A stretch of DNA of 9,484 nucleotides from Cyclobacteriaceae bacterium. GTDB lineage: Bacteria; Bacteroidota; Bacteroidia; Cytophagales; Cyclobacteriaceae. The notes under the pieces were generated by a model. That model was given only the letters and a program-made list of their open reading frames with translations. It was not told where the DNA came from and did not search any database. The stretch's first letter is position 1; each line of letters starts with the position of its first letter. Made by a program: the position numbers and the translations under genes. The DNA lies in assembly GCA_029861825.1 (NCBI GenBank), contig JAOTYN010000134.1, positions 1-9,484 on the forward strand, written 5' to 3'. Shown here one piece after another: positions 1 through 5,636 of this stretch.

Positions 1-718
1 ACCCCGGTTAGCCAGCAACTACTCCGTAGAAACCATGTTCTACTTCTCTTCCATAGCCGCCTTACTATCGGCCCTGGTGGTGATCGGGATGAAGGAAACC
101 TTGAGTGAAACACAGCGATTCAAACTAGGATTATTGAAGGTGAACCATATGGATGTTTACGAACCCCGGGTCATTGCACCTTCTGTGGTTATGATGTTAA
201 CGGGCTTCTCATTTGGTACTATCCTTACCATAATCCCGGATTTCAGCGATCATTTGAAGGTAGCTAACCGTGGTGACTTTTTCAGCGTTTATACCATTGC
301 CGCATTGTTCGTAAGACTGGTGGCTGGTCGGACCTCTGATAAGTTTGGACGGGTGCTGGTTTTGCGGATCGCTACTTTGGGATTGGGCTTATCCATGGTC
401 CTGATCGGGATCTCCCCTACTAAAGAATACTTTTTCGCGGCTGCCGTGCTTTTTGGACTTTCCAGTGGTATCACCTCTCCTACGGTATTCGCCTGGACTA
501 TCGATTTGAGCTCCCAGCATCACCGCGGTCGCGGTATGTCCACCATGTATATTGCGTTGGAGATCGGAATTGGCAGTGGGGCTTTATTGTCTGCAGCCAT
601 ATATAATAACCAATGGGAATTATTTCCCTATGCCTTTGGTCTGTCAGGAATAATGTGCCTTTTAGCTTTCCTGTATTTGTTTTCCAAGCCGACCGGTAAG
701 CCTGTATCCCCCTCCTAG
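1..718 (+). CDS. MFS transporter, C-terminal part (5' end outside window)
   Basis: This is an inner-membrane secondary transporter of the major facilitator superfamily; the substrate cannot be read from the sequence. The reading frame is open from base 2 (first residues PRLASNYSVETM), so the ATG at 35 is probably internal and the gene starts left of the window. The visible 238 codons hold roughly the last seven hydrophobic segments, that is the end of the N-terminal half, a charged central loop (around KETLSETQRFKLG) and the C-terminal six-helix bundle. The MFS loop signature appears as GRTSDKFGR, followed by helices rich in Gly and Ser (GLSSGITSPT, GIGSGALLSAA). The stop is TAG at 716-718. 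The gene converges on the TPR lipoprotein gene with only 14 bp between the stops and no convincing terminator there. The MFS call is secure; drug export is possible but not shown. Confidence 0.88.
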   Translation, partial: PRLASNYSVETMFYFSSIAALLSALVVIGMKETLSETQRFKLGLLKVNHMDVYEPRVIAPSVVMMLTGFSFGTILTIIPDFSDHLKVANRGDFFSVYTIAALFVRLVAGRTSDKFGRVLVLRIATLGLGLSMVLIGISPTKEYFFAAAVLFGLSSGITSPTVFAWTIDLSSQHHRGRGMSTMYIALEIGIGSGALLSAAIYNNQWELFPYAFGLSGIMCLLAFLYLFSKPTGKPVSPS

Positions 719-732
719 TGTAAACTCACCAT

Positions 733-1782
733 TTACTCATCGCTATTGTTTTTATCAAGATACCGTAACCAGGCTATTTTGCCTTTAAGCTTTTTGTGCT
801 CGGCCACCGCGGGAGCGTAAGTCGAATCGATAGCCAGAATATCCTCGTAGTGTTTTAAGGCAACCCAATACCCCTTTTTTCGATCGGCCACCCTGGCTAA
901 CGTTAGCATGGCTTCAATGTCCTTGGCCTCCAGCTTTAGAGCTTGATTGGCAAAATATCTGGCTGAGTCATAACGCCTTTTCTGGTAGTAGACAGTGCCT
1001 AGTTGACTGAAGGCGGGTTCATAGTTTTGGTCCTGTGTAACTACTTTGCGAAAAAGTCCTATTGCCTGAGAAGCCTGGCCGGTGTGACTGAGGGCTACCC
1101 CCTTTTTATACAGGAAGTCGTTGTCATTGGGTGTTTTAGCCAGATTCTGCTGAATATACACCAAAGCATTTTCATAGTCCTCTCGTTGTAGGTAAATGTC
1201 TGCCAGCGCTTTGGAGGCCGGTGAATTGTCTTTATCCAACTCCAGGCTTTTCAACAAGCTTTGTTCGGCCTGTTCCGGATTAGCCATGGCTAACAAGATC
1301 TTACCTTTTCTTAAATGATTTGCGGGGTCATCCCCATTTTTCGCTAACGCCTGGTCAATATTTTCCAGGGCATTTTGATTTTGCCGTTCCTTAAGATAGA
1401 GGTCCGCTAAGAGAACGTTTAGAGCCAGTGTATCCAAACCGAGGCTTTCAGCTTTCTTGGCGGCTTCGAAAGCCGCTTGCACAGAGTCGTTTTCAACATA
1501 GGTTCGTGCAAGGAAAAGATGGTATTCTCCCCGGGTATCGTTCATCTGCACGGCCCGGGCTATACTGGCCAGCGCTTCTTTCCGATGACCTAGATTCCAA
1601 AGGATCAAACCTTTTTTATAAAAATTAGTGGAAGTACGAGGATACTTCTGGGTGGCAATGTTAATGGCCATTAATTCTTGGCTGCCGTAGTCTTCCAAAA
1701 CCGGCATTTGACTGGGTTGATAACTGTCACATGCAGTGATAATGGTTAAAAAAACGAATAAACCTAGACGGAGATTTTTCAT
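733..1782 (-). CDS. TPR-repeat lipoprotein
   Basis: This 349-residue exported protein begins with a lipoprotein signal peptide: basic MKNLR, a hydrophobic core, and lipobox ITAC with Cys18 as the acylated residue. After a short linker, residues about 53-330 consist of roughly eight tetratricopeptide units of about 34 residues, for example those starting near NFYKKG (53), ALNVLLADLYL (120), NHLRKGKILLA (155), FLYKKGVALSH (223) and AFSQLGTVYYQ (257). Each shows the usual small and aromatic TPR positions. TPR solenoids bind other proteins, so an envelope-anchored scaffold or adaptor role is inferred; no enzyme motif is visible. The C-terminus is short and charged (YLDKNNSDE). The start is ATG at 1780-1782. 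It lies 47 bp downstream of the rhomboid protease gene on the same strand, so co-transcription is likely. Its true partner is unknown. Confidence 0.87.
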   Translation of the reverse strand: MKNLRLGLFVFLTIITACDSYQPSQMPVLEDYGSQELMAINIATQKYPRTSTNFYKKGLILWNLGHRKEALASIARAVQMNDTRGEYHLFLARTYVENDSVQAAFEAAKKAESLGLDTLALNVLLADLYLKERQNQNALENIDQALAKNGDDPANHLRKGKILLAMANPEQAEQSLLKSLELDKDNSPASKALADIYLQREDYENALVYIQQNLAKTPNDNDFLYKKGVALSHTGQASQAIGLFRKVVTQDQNYEPAFSQLGTVYYQKRRYDSARYFANQALKLEAKDIEAMLTLARVADRKKGYWVALKHYEDILAIDSTYAPAVAEHKKLKGKIAWLRYLDKNNSDE

Positions 1783-1829
1783 GATGGCATGCGTTTAAAA
1801 AGTGATGTTTTAAAATTAGAACAAATTTT

Positions 1830-2513
1830 TTATCTAGAGTAGTATTGAGGTGCGGACCTGACCTTAGATTTAAAGAAAAAACCCGCAATTAGTCCAAAAA
1901 CAAATCCTCCGATATGGGCCCACCAGGCTACTCCCGAACTTTCTGCGGTACCGCCTAAACTTCCAAATCCCGCGATCAGCTGCTGGAGGATCCACAATCC
2001 TAAAAACACCAGTGCCGACAGGTGGAAGCTCCGAAAAAAAAGCACCACTAAAACTTTAATCTTGGACCTGGGGAACATCACCATATAAGCTCCCAACACT
2101 GCAGAGATTGCGCCGCTGGCACCCACCGTGGGGATGGTGCTGTCCATATTAAAGTATACATGAGCCATTGAAGCGGCCAATCCGCCTAACAGATAAAAAG
2201 CCACGAAAGATACATTTCCAATGGTGGCTTCAATGTTGTCCGCAAAAACCCACAGAAATAGCATATTGCCGATTAAATGCATCCACCCCCCATGAAGGAA
2301 CATGCTGGTAATTAAGGTAATGAGATCTTCCCCATTCAAAATTTCAGTAGGAATGGCGCCATAGGTGGTGAGGAATTCATTGATTCGGGTTTCGGATCCC
2401 AATTGAAGCTGCCACTCATAAAGAAATACCAGAATGTTCAATGCCAGAAGTCCATAACAGATATATGGAAAGGAACCGCCTTTGACTTGGGTATCGCCAA
2501 TGGGAAAAATCAT
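1830..2513 (-). CDS. Rhomboid-family intramembrane serine protease
   Basis: This polytopic membrane protease of 227 residues would cleave transmembrane segments of other proteins. The rhomboid signature is complete. The motif HLIGNMLFLW, with His79 and Asn83, belongs to the oxyanion/active-site helix. GASG supplies the nucleophile Ser133. His200 in WWAHIGGFVFG is the catalytic partner. Six or so hydrophobic segments surround these motifs, and the C-terminal tail is basic (KSKVRSAPQYYSR). I chose ATG at 2511-2513 (MIFPIGDTQV) over an in-frame TTG two codons upstream at 2517-2519, because the short MIFPIGD-type N-terminus is a common opening in bacterial rhomboids. The gene is divergent from the dehydrogenase gene and reads into the TPR lipoprotein gene. 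Substrate is unknown. Family and intact catalytic residues are directly visible. Confidence 0.93.
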   Translation of the reverse strand: MIFPIGDTQVKGGSFPYICYGLLALNILVFLYEWQLQLGSETRINEFLTTYGAIPTEILNGEDLITLITSMFLHGGWMHLIGNMLFLWVFADNIEATIGNVSFVAFYLLGGLAASMAHVYFNMDSTIPTVGASGAISAVLGAYMVMFPRSKIKVLVVLFFRSFHLSALVFLGLWILQQLIAGFGSLGGTAESSGVAWWAHIGGFVFGLIAGFFFKSKVRSAPQYYSR

Positions 2514-2540
2514 GGCCAAGGTTAAAGAATAATATTTTAA

Positions 2541-2573
2541 TTGGAAAGATTCAGGGGGATTAATTTACCTTTA
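2541..2573 (+). promoter_or_regulatory. Candidate Bacteroidota-type promoter for the dehydrogenase gene
   Basis: TTG at 2541-2543 and TACCTTTA at 2566-2573 are separated by 22 bp. This agrees with the TTG-N17-23-TAnnTTTG pattern known for Bacteroidota, with one mismatch at the last base. It would place transcription start around 2580, about a dozen bases before ATG 2592. This argues that the TTG belongs to the promoter and is not a start codon. It sits in the 78-bp divergent spacer shared with the rhomboid gene. The match is short and could be chance. Confidence 0.35.
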
Positions 2574-2591
2574 ACAGCATTTTATCCTGTA

Positions 2592-3473
2592 ATGAATATG
2601 GAAGGTAAAATTTGTTTGGTTACCGGTGCCAATGCCGGTATCGGTCTATATACCTGCCTGGGTTTAGCCCAAAAAGGTGCTGAGATTGTGATGTGTGCGC
2701 GCAACGGCGCTCAGGTAAAAGAAGCTCAGGAGATGATCATCTCTAAAACCGGAAACCCCAGGATCCACACCATGATAGCAGACCTTAGTTCGATGAAAGA
2801 GGTAAAGAGTCTGTCGCAGGAGTTTTTAAAACGGTTCGATCGGCTGGATGTGCTGATCAACAATGCCGGCTTATTCTTATCGGATTACCAGGAAACAGTC
2901 GATGGCTTTGAAACGCAATGGGCGGTAAATTACCTGGCCCCCTATGTGCTGACCCGCCGTTTGCTAGGTGTTCTGAAGCAAACTGGATCGTCTCGTGTTA
3001 TAAACGTAAGTTCCAATGGACACTTGAGAGGCTCCATGGATTTTAACGACCTCAATGGCCGTAATGGCAATAAAGGCAGCAAGGGCTATGACGGACTAAA
3101 GGCCTATTCCCAGTCCAAATTGGGGAACGTGCTTTTTACCAAAGAATTGGCCAAAAGGCTGGCCGGCACAGGTGTTACCTGCAATGCTCTGCATCCCGGG
3201 GTAGTGAGGACCAGCATTGGTAACCGCAACAATAGTAGTTGGATCGCCTGGTTTTGGAATTTGGGTAAGCCCTTTATGCTTTCTGTCCAAAAAGGTGCCA
3301 GGACCTCCATATATTTAGCCAGCTCGCCTGATGTAAGCCATATTAGCGGTGCCTATTTTATCCTTTCAAAACCCGCTACCTCCTCAGAAAATTCCAATGA
3401 TCCGCAACTGGCCACTAAACTGTGGACCGTCAGTGAGGAGCTGACCTCCGGGTTTTTAGAGAACGGCAAATGA
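2592..3473 (+). CDS. Short-chain dehydrogenase/reductase (retinol-dehydrogenase-like SDR)
   Basis: This cytoplasmic NAD(P)-dependent oxidoreductase of 293 residues belongs to the classical SDR fold. It shows the Rossmann cofactor motif TGANAGIG (11-18), ADL near 63-65, LINNAG (88-93), catalytic Ser in INVSS (about 141), and the catalytic pair YSQSK (Tyr172, Lys176), followed by LHPGVVRT. The order and the segment after the active site resemble the retinol dehydrogenase / WW-domain oxidoreductase-like branch, which act on hydrophobic alcohols and ketones; the actual substrate is not deducible. The frame stays open back to a TTG at 2541, but ATG 2592 (or 2598) puts the Rossmann strand at the usual distance from the N-terminus and fits the promoter candidate. 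The gene stands alone and its neighbours give no pathway hint. Confidence 0.9.
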   Translation: MNMEGKICLVTGANAGIGLYTCLGLAQKGAEIVMCARNGAQVKEAQEMIISKTGNPRIHTMIADLSSMKEVKSLSQEFLKRFDRLDVLINNAGLFLSDYQETVDGFETQWAVNYLAPYVLTRRLLGVLKQTGSSRVINVSSNGHLRGSMDFNDLNGRNGNKGSKGYDGLKAYSQSKLGNVLFTKELAKRLAGTGVTCNALHPGVVRTSIGNRNNSSWIAWFWNLGKPFMLSVQKGARTSIYLASSPDVSHISGAYFILSKPATSSENSNDPQLATKLWTVSEELTSGFLENGK

Positions 3474-3543
3474 CCATTTCCTCATTTTTTGATCCTCCAA
3501 TTTCCGTATTAATGTAAGTGAGTTTATCACAACCTTATTACCT

Positions 3544-3568
3544 ATATTGGCGTAAATACTACCAATAT
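3544..3568 (+). repeat. Inverted repeat ATATTGG / CCAATAT (possible 5' hairpin)
   Basis: ATATTGG at 3544-3550 and CCAATAT at 3562-3568 are perfect 7-bp arms around an 11-nt loop, extendable by one G-U pair in RNA. The right arm shares bases 3565-3568 with the left arm of the longer inverted repeat that ends on the MATE start codon, so the two pairings cannot coexist. It could instead be a DNA-binding palindrome. Confidence 0.5.
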
Positions 3569-3683
3569 GCTAATCACGGTGCTACATATGGCCACCCCGA
3601 TCAGCCGATTCTAATATCGGCACAAGGACCCTTAGATCCTATCTCTGGATCCCATCTCTCATTCTTCTAATTGATTAGCATAT
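3565..3683 (+). promoter_or_regulatory. Structured MATE leader closed by a 12-bp inverted repeat over the start codon
   Basis: ATATGCTAATCA (3565-3576) is exactly complementary to TGATTAGCATAT (3672-3683). The second arm contains the first two bases of the MATE ATG. Inside the 95-nt interval are three further short hairpins in series: GGTG/CACC (3578-3581 with 3593-3596), GCCGAT/ATCGGC (3604-3609 with 3616-3621, 6-nt loop) and GATCC/GGATC (3635-3639 with 3647-3651, 7-nt loop). Drawn as RNA, this is a multibranch junction closed by a long stem that masks translation initiation. The bases before the ATG are pyrimidine-rich, with ATCTCT repeated at 3641 and 3654, and there is no Shine-Dalgarno sequence. 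I do not recognise a known riboswitch class. The outer repeat also resembles terminal inverted repeats of a tiny non-coding element, but no target duplication is seen. The repeats are certain; the regulatory role is inference. Confidence 0.45.
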
Positions 3684-5091
3684 GAATTCCCAACAACCCC
3701 ATTACCTGTCCCGCTTGTGGACACTTTTCAAAATCGCCTTACGAGGTGATGAAAAGGATTTTATATCCGGAAATTTAAACCGCGCCATCTTCTTGTTGTC
3801 TGTTCCCATGATTCTGGAGATGGCTATGGAATCCCTTTTCGCAGTAGCCGATGTTTTCTGGGTAGCAAAGGTCAGCGTAGATGCGGTCGCTACGGTAGGT
3901 TTGACCGAAGCCGTTCTGATGTTGGTTTATTCAGTAGCCATTGGACTGAGCATGGCTGCAACCGGTATGATTGCTCGGCGTATCGGAGAAGGAAAACCGA
4001 AAAAAGCTGCCGATGCCGCCTTTCAGGCCATGGTGCTGGCTTTCATAGTAGCATTGGTGGTGGCGGCGATAGGCGGGTTTTTCGCCGAAGACATATTGGC
4101 ATTGATGGGGGCCTCTCAAAATCTTATTGAAAAAGGGTCTGGCTATACACGGATCATGTTCATGGGCAACATCACCATCATGTTTTTGTTTCTTTTGAAC
4201 GCAGTTTTCCGTGGGGCAGGTGATGCATCACTGGCTATGAGATCCTTGTGGCTGGCCAATGGCCTTAATTTAATATTGGATCCCTGCCTGATCTTTGGCT
4301 GGGGGCCCTTTCCTGAACTAGGAGTTCAGGGGGCGGCAGTGGCTACCAACCTGGGAAGGGGGTCCGGTGTGGTATTCCAATTATTCATATTATTCGGAGG
4401 CCGTGGAGTAATTAAAATTGCCTCCAAGAATATGAGGGTGCAGAGCGCCTTGCTATGGCGTTTATTTAAGGTTTCTATTGGAGGAGTATCTCAATACTTG
4501 ATCGGCTCGGCCAGTTGGATCTTTCTGGCACGCATTGTAAATATATTCGGTCCGGACGTATTTGCCGGATATACCATTTCCTTTCGGATCATCATGTTTA
4601 CAATTTTACCTTCCTGGGGTCTGTCCATGGCAGCAGCCACCTTAGTGGGACAAAACCTGGGGGCCAAGCAACCTCAGCGGGCGGAGGACTCTGCCTGGCG
4701 ATGTGCGCTGTATAACATGTTGTTTTTATTGGTGGTGTCCTTAATCTTCGGATATTTTGCTCGTGAGATCGTGATGTTTTTCAGCCAGGAGGCTGAAGTG
4801 GTCAAGTATGGCTCCATGAGTTTAAGATATATATGTTTTGGCTATGTATTTTTTGCTTACGGCATGGTTATCAACCAAGCCTTCAATGGGGCTGGCGATA
4901 CCCGTACACCCACGCTGGTCAGCTTGATAGCTTATTGGCTGTTTCAAGTGCCTTTCGCCTATATGGTGGCAGTAGCTTGGGGTTGGGGTGCTCAAGGTGT
5001 ATTCATTACCATCGCCATAAGTATTTCTCTTTATGCCGTAATCAGTATTATGTTGTTTCGACGGGGCAAGTGGAAAACGGTTGAAATTTGA
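3682..5091 (+). CDS. MATE-family multidrug/cation-coupled efflux protein
   Basis: This 469-residue inner-membrane exporter of the multidrug and toxic compound extrusion family exchanges Na+ or H+ for organic cations or other small molecules. Twelve hydrophobic segments are visible. The internal duplication typical of the family shows as FRGAGD (176-181) in the first half and FNGAGD (401-406) in the second. Paired loop motifs are MIARRIGEGKPKKA (96-109) and LVGQNLGAKQPQRAE (321-335). The N-terminal FLLSVPMILEMAMESLFAVAD is a typical first helix, preceded by about 33 residues of hydrophilic and amphipathic sequence usual in Bacteroidota homologues. ATG 3682 is the first start after an in-frame TAG at 3676-3678. 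The gene appears monocistronic and follows the structured leader. The substrate cannot be inferred. Confidence 0.93.
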   Translation: MNSQQPHYLSRLWTLFKIALRGDEKDFISGNLNRAIFLLSVPMILEMAMESLFAVADVFWVAKVSVDAVATVGLTEAVLMLVYSVAIGLSMAATGMIARRIGEGKPKKAADAAFQAMVLAFIVALVVAAIGGFFAEDILALMGASQNLIEKGSGYTRIMFMGNITIMFLFLLNAVFRGAGDASLAMRSLWLANGLNLILDPCLIFGWGPFPELGVQGAAVATNLGRGSGVVFQLFILFGGRGVIKIASKNMRVQSALLWRLFKVSIGGVSQYLIGSASWIFLARIVNIFGPDVFAGYTISFRIIMFTILPSWGLSMAAATLVGQNLGAKQPQRAEDSAWRCALYNMLFLLVVSLIFGYFAREIVMFFSQEAEVVKYGSMSLRYICFGYVFFAYGMVINQAFNGAGDTRTPTLVSLIAYWLFQVPFAYMVAVAWGWGAQGVFITIAISISLYAVISIMLFRRGKWKTVEI

Positions 5092-5230
5092 GCCAAGGGA
5101 ACGAAATCAGATCAAAGTGTTCGAAAATGATACATATTTTCAAAAGACAATATTATGTAAATAACTGATTATTAGTGACATAACTTATTGGCATGTGGTT
5201 TGAACTCTATGCATAAATAGAGATAAAAAC
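5092..5230. other. AT-rich intergenic spacer after the MATE gene
   Basis: This stretch has no open frame of credible length. An AT-only inverted repeat, GAAAAT (5123-5128) with ATTTTC (5136-5141), could form a weak hairpin but lacks a following T-run, so I do not call it a terminator. Several TTG or TTTG words occur (5188-5190, 5199-5202) without a properly spaced TAnnTTTG partner. The promoter of the following small gene is therefore not resolved. Confidence 0.5.
5205..5222 (+). repeat. Perfect inverted repeat CTCTAT / ATAGAG ahead of the first small gene
   Basis: CTCTAT (5205-5210) and ATAGAG (5217-5222) are exact complements with a 6-nt spacer GCATAA. The repeat ends 8 nt before the ATG of the 37-codon ORF. 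It could be a leader hairpin controlling access to the start, or a small operator. Six-bp arms are short enough to arise by chance, so only the position makes it notable. Confidence 0.35.
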
Positions 5231-5344
5231 ATGAAAAAAGTAACCGCTATTATAAAAAAGGCTATGGAAGATCACGGTTTGATGATTCAGATTGTCCAAC
5301 TGATTTTGATCCTGGTGTTGCTGGTATTGTGCGTGTCTAAATAG
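5231..5344 (+). CDS. Small single-span membrane protein (37 aa)
   Basis: This is a short ORF reading MKKVTAIIKKAMEDHG, then a hydrophobic run of about 17 residues (LMIQIVQLILILVLLVL), ending CVSK. The shape is a basic, probably amphipathic N-terminus followed by one transmembrane helix and a near-immediate stop, predicting a peptide inserted in the inner membrane with the N-terminus in the cytoplasm. The ATG is preceded by an A-rich stretch (AGATAAAAAC), as at many Bacteroidota starts. It lies 139 bp after the MATE stop and 72 bp before a second small ORF of the same type. I do not recognise the family. Possible roles are a small regulator of a membrane complex or a toxin-like peptide; neither is shown. 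That it is translated is likely but not proven. Confidence 0.55.
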   Translation: MKKVTAIIKKAMEDHGLMIQIVQLILILVLLVLCVSK

Positions 5345-5416
5345 GGAAAAATACTCCATTTAGGGGGATAATCGAAGTTTATTCAATTTGCTATCTTAAG
5401 CGCCTGATACTTAAAC

Positions 5417-5545
5417 ATGAAACGACTGCTTAGTAACACATTTCGGGAGATGTTTGGTATAGAACGTCAATTCACCACTGTGGATGTGGTCCTCTTCTAC
5501 TTTCTGGTGGCCCTCACTACCGGCTTGGTTTTTTACTTGATTTAG
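5417..5545 (+). CDS. Small single-span membrane protein (42 aa)
   Basis: The product starts MKRLLSNTFREMFGIERQ, followed by TTVD and a hydrophobic helix of about 19 residues (VVLFYFLVALTTGLVFYLI) running to the last codon before TAG 5543-5545. The layout repeats that of the 37-codon ORF upstream: basic head, single transmembrane helix, almost no tail. The two share no clear sequence identity beyond the opening MK. The start is preceded by TACTTAAAC, again without Shine-Dalgarno. A possible -7 element TCAATTTG lies at 5383-5390, one mismatch from TAnnTTTG, with no good -33. It sits 81 bp upstream of the TetR gene, outside the candidate operator. I do not recognise the family. Acidic and basic residues flanking a clean helix make chance translation less likely. 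Confidence 0.55.
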   Translation: MKRLLSNTFREMFGIERQFTTVDVVLFYFLVALTTGLVFYLI

Positions 5546-5592
5546 TCATTAAATATTCCTTCTAAGCAAACTTTTTCGGCAGGGGCACGTTA

Positions 5593-5618
5593 GAAACTTT
5601 GGAAATCATTAAAGTTTC
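5593..5618. promoter_or_regulatory. Candidate operator for the TetR-family regulator
   Basis: GAAACTTT (5593-5600) and AAAGTTTC (5611-5618) form a perfect 8-bp inverted repeat with a 10-bp centre, 26 bp overall, ending 8 bp before the TetR start codon. Size, symmetry and position match the operators that TetR-family dimers bind when they repress their own operon. The left arm overlaps AAACTTTG (5594-5601), one mismatch from the TAnnTTTG promoter element, so bound protein would block initiation. No clear -33 TTG is present at the right distance. Confidence 0.55.
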
Positions 5619-5620
5619 CT

Positions 5621-5636
5621 GAGTGTATGAGTGTAT
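5621..5636 (+). repeat. Tandem 8-bp direct repeat GAGTGTAT x2 across the TetR start codon
   Basis: GAGTGTAT occurs at 5621-5628 and again at 5629-5636 without a gap. The ATG start (5627-5629) is formed exactly at the junction of the two copies. Losing one copy would remove the start codon. Two copies are few for a true slippage tract. Confidence 0.6.

Noticed and set aside
720..736. GTAAA / TTTAC repeat between the convergent MFS and TPR stop codons
   Set aside because: The arms are five bp and AT-rich with no T-run on either strand, so it does not support a bidirectional terminator.
1794..1814. TTTAAAA / TTTTAAA inverted repeat between the rhomboid and TPR genes
   Set aside because: The arms contain only A and T in an AT-rich spacer, so a chance match is likely. 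There is no promoter element or conserved site nearby.
2541..2591. N-terminal extension of the dehydrogenase from the TTG at 2541
   Set aside because: The extra 17 residues lie before the first Rossmann strand and have no SDR counterpart. The TTG fits better as a promoter element, and ATG 2592 gives a normal N-terminus.
3468..3490. AAATGA / TCATTT inverted repeat followed by a run of T after the dehydrogenase stop
   Set aside because: It looks like a terminator at first sight, but the stem is only 6 bp, has a single G-C pair and an 8-nt loop, and starts inside the coding end. It is too weak to call.
3577..3671. Possible tRNA or known riboswitch (the TPP-like word CTGGAT) in the MATE leader
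   Set aside because: There is no cloverleaf, no TTCGA-type T-loop and no CTGAGA partner for a TPP fold. The single word match is chance.
5123..5141. GAAAAT / ATTTTC hairpin as MATE terminator
   Set aside because: The stem has one G-C pair and is followed by CAAAAG rather than a T-run, so intrinsic termination is not supported.
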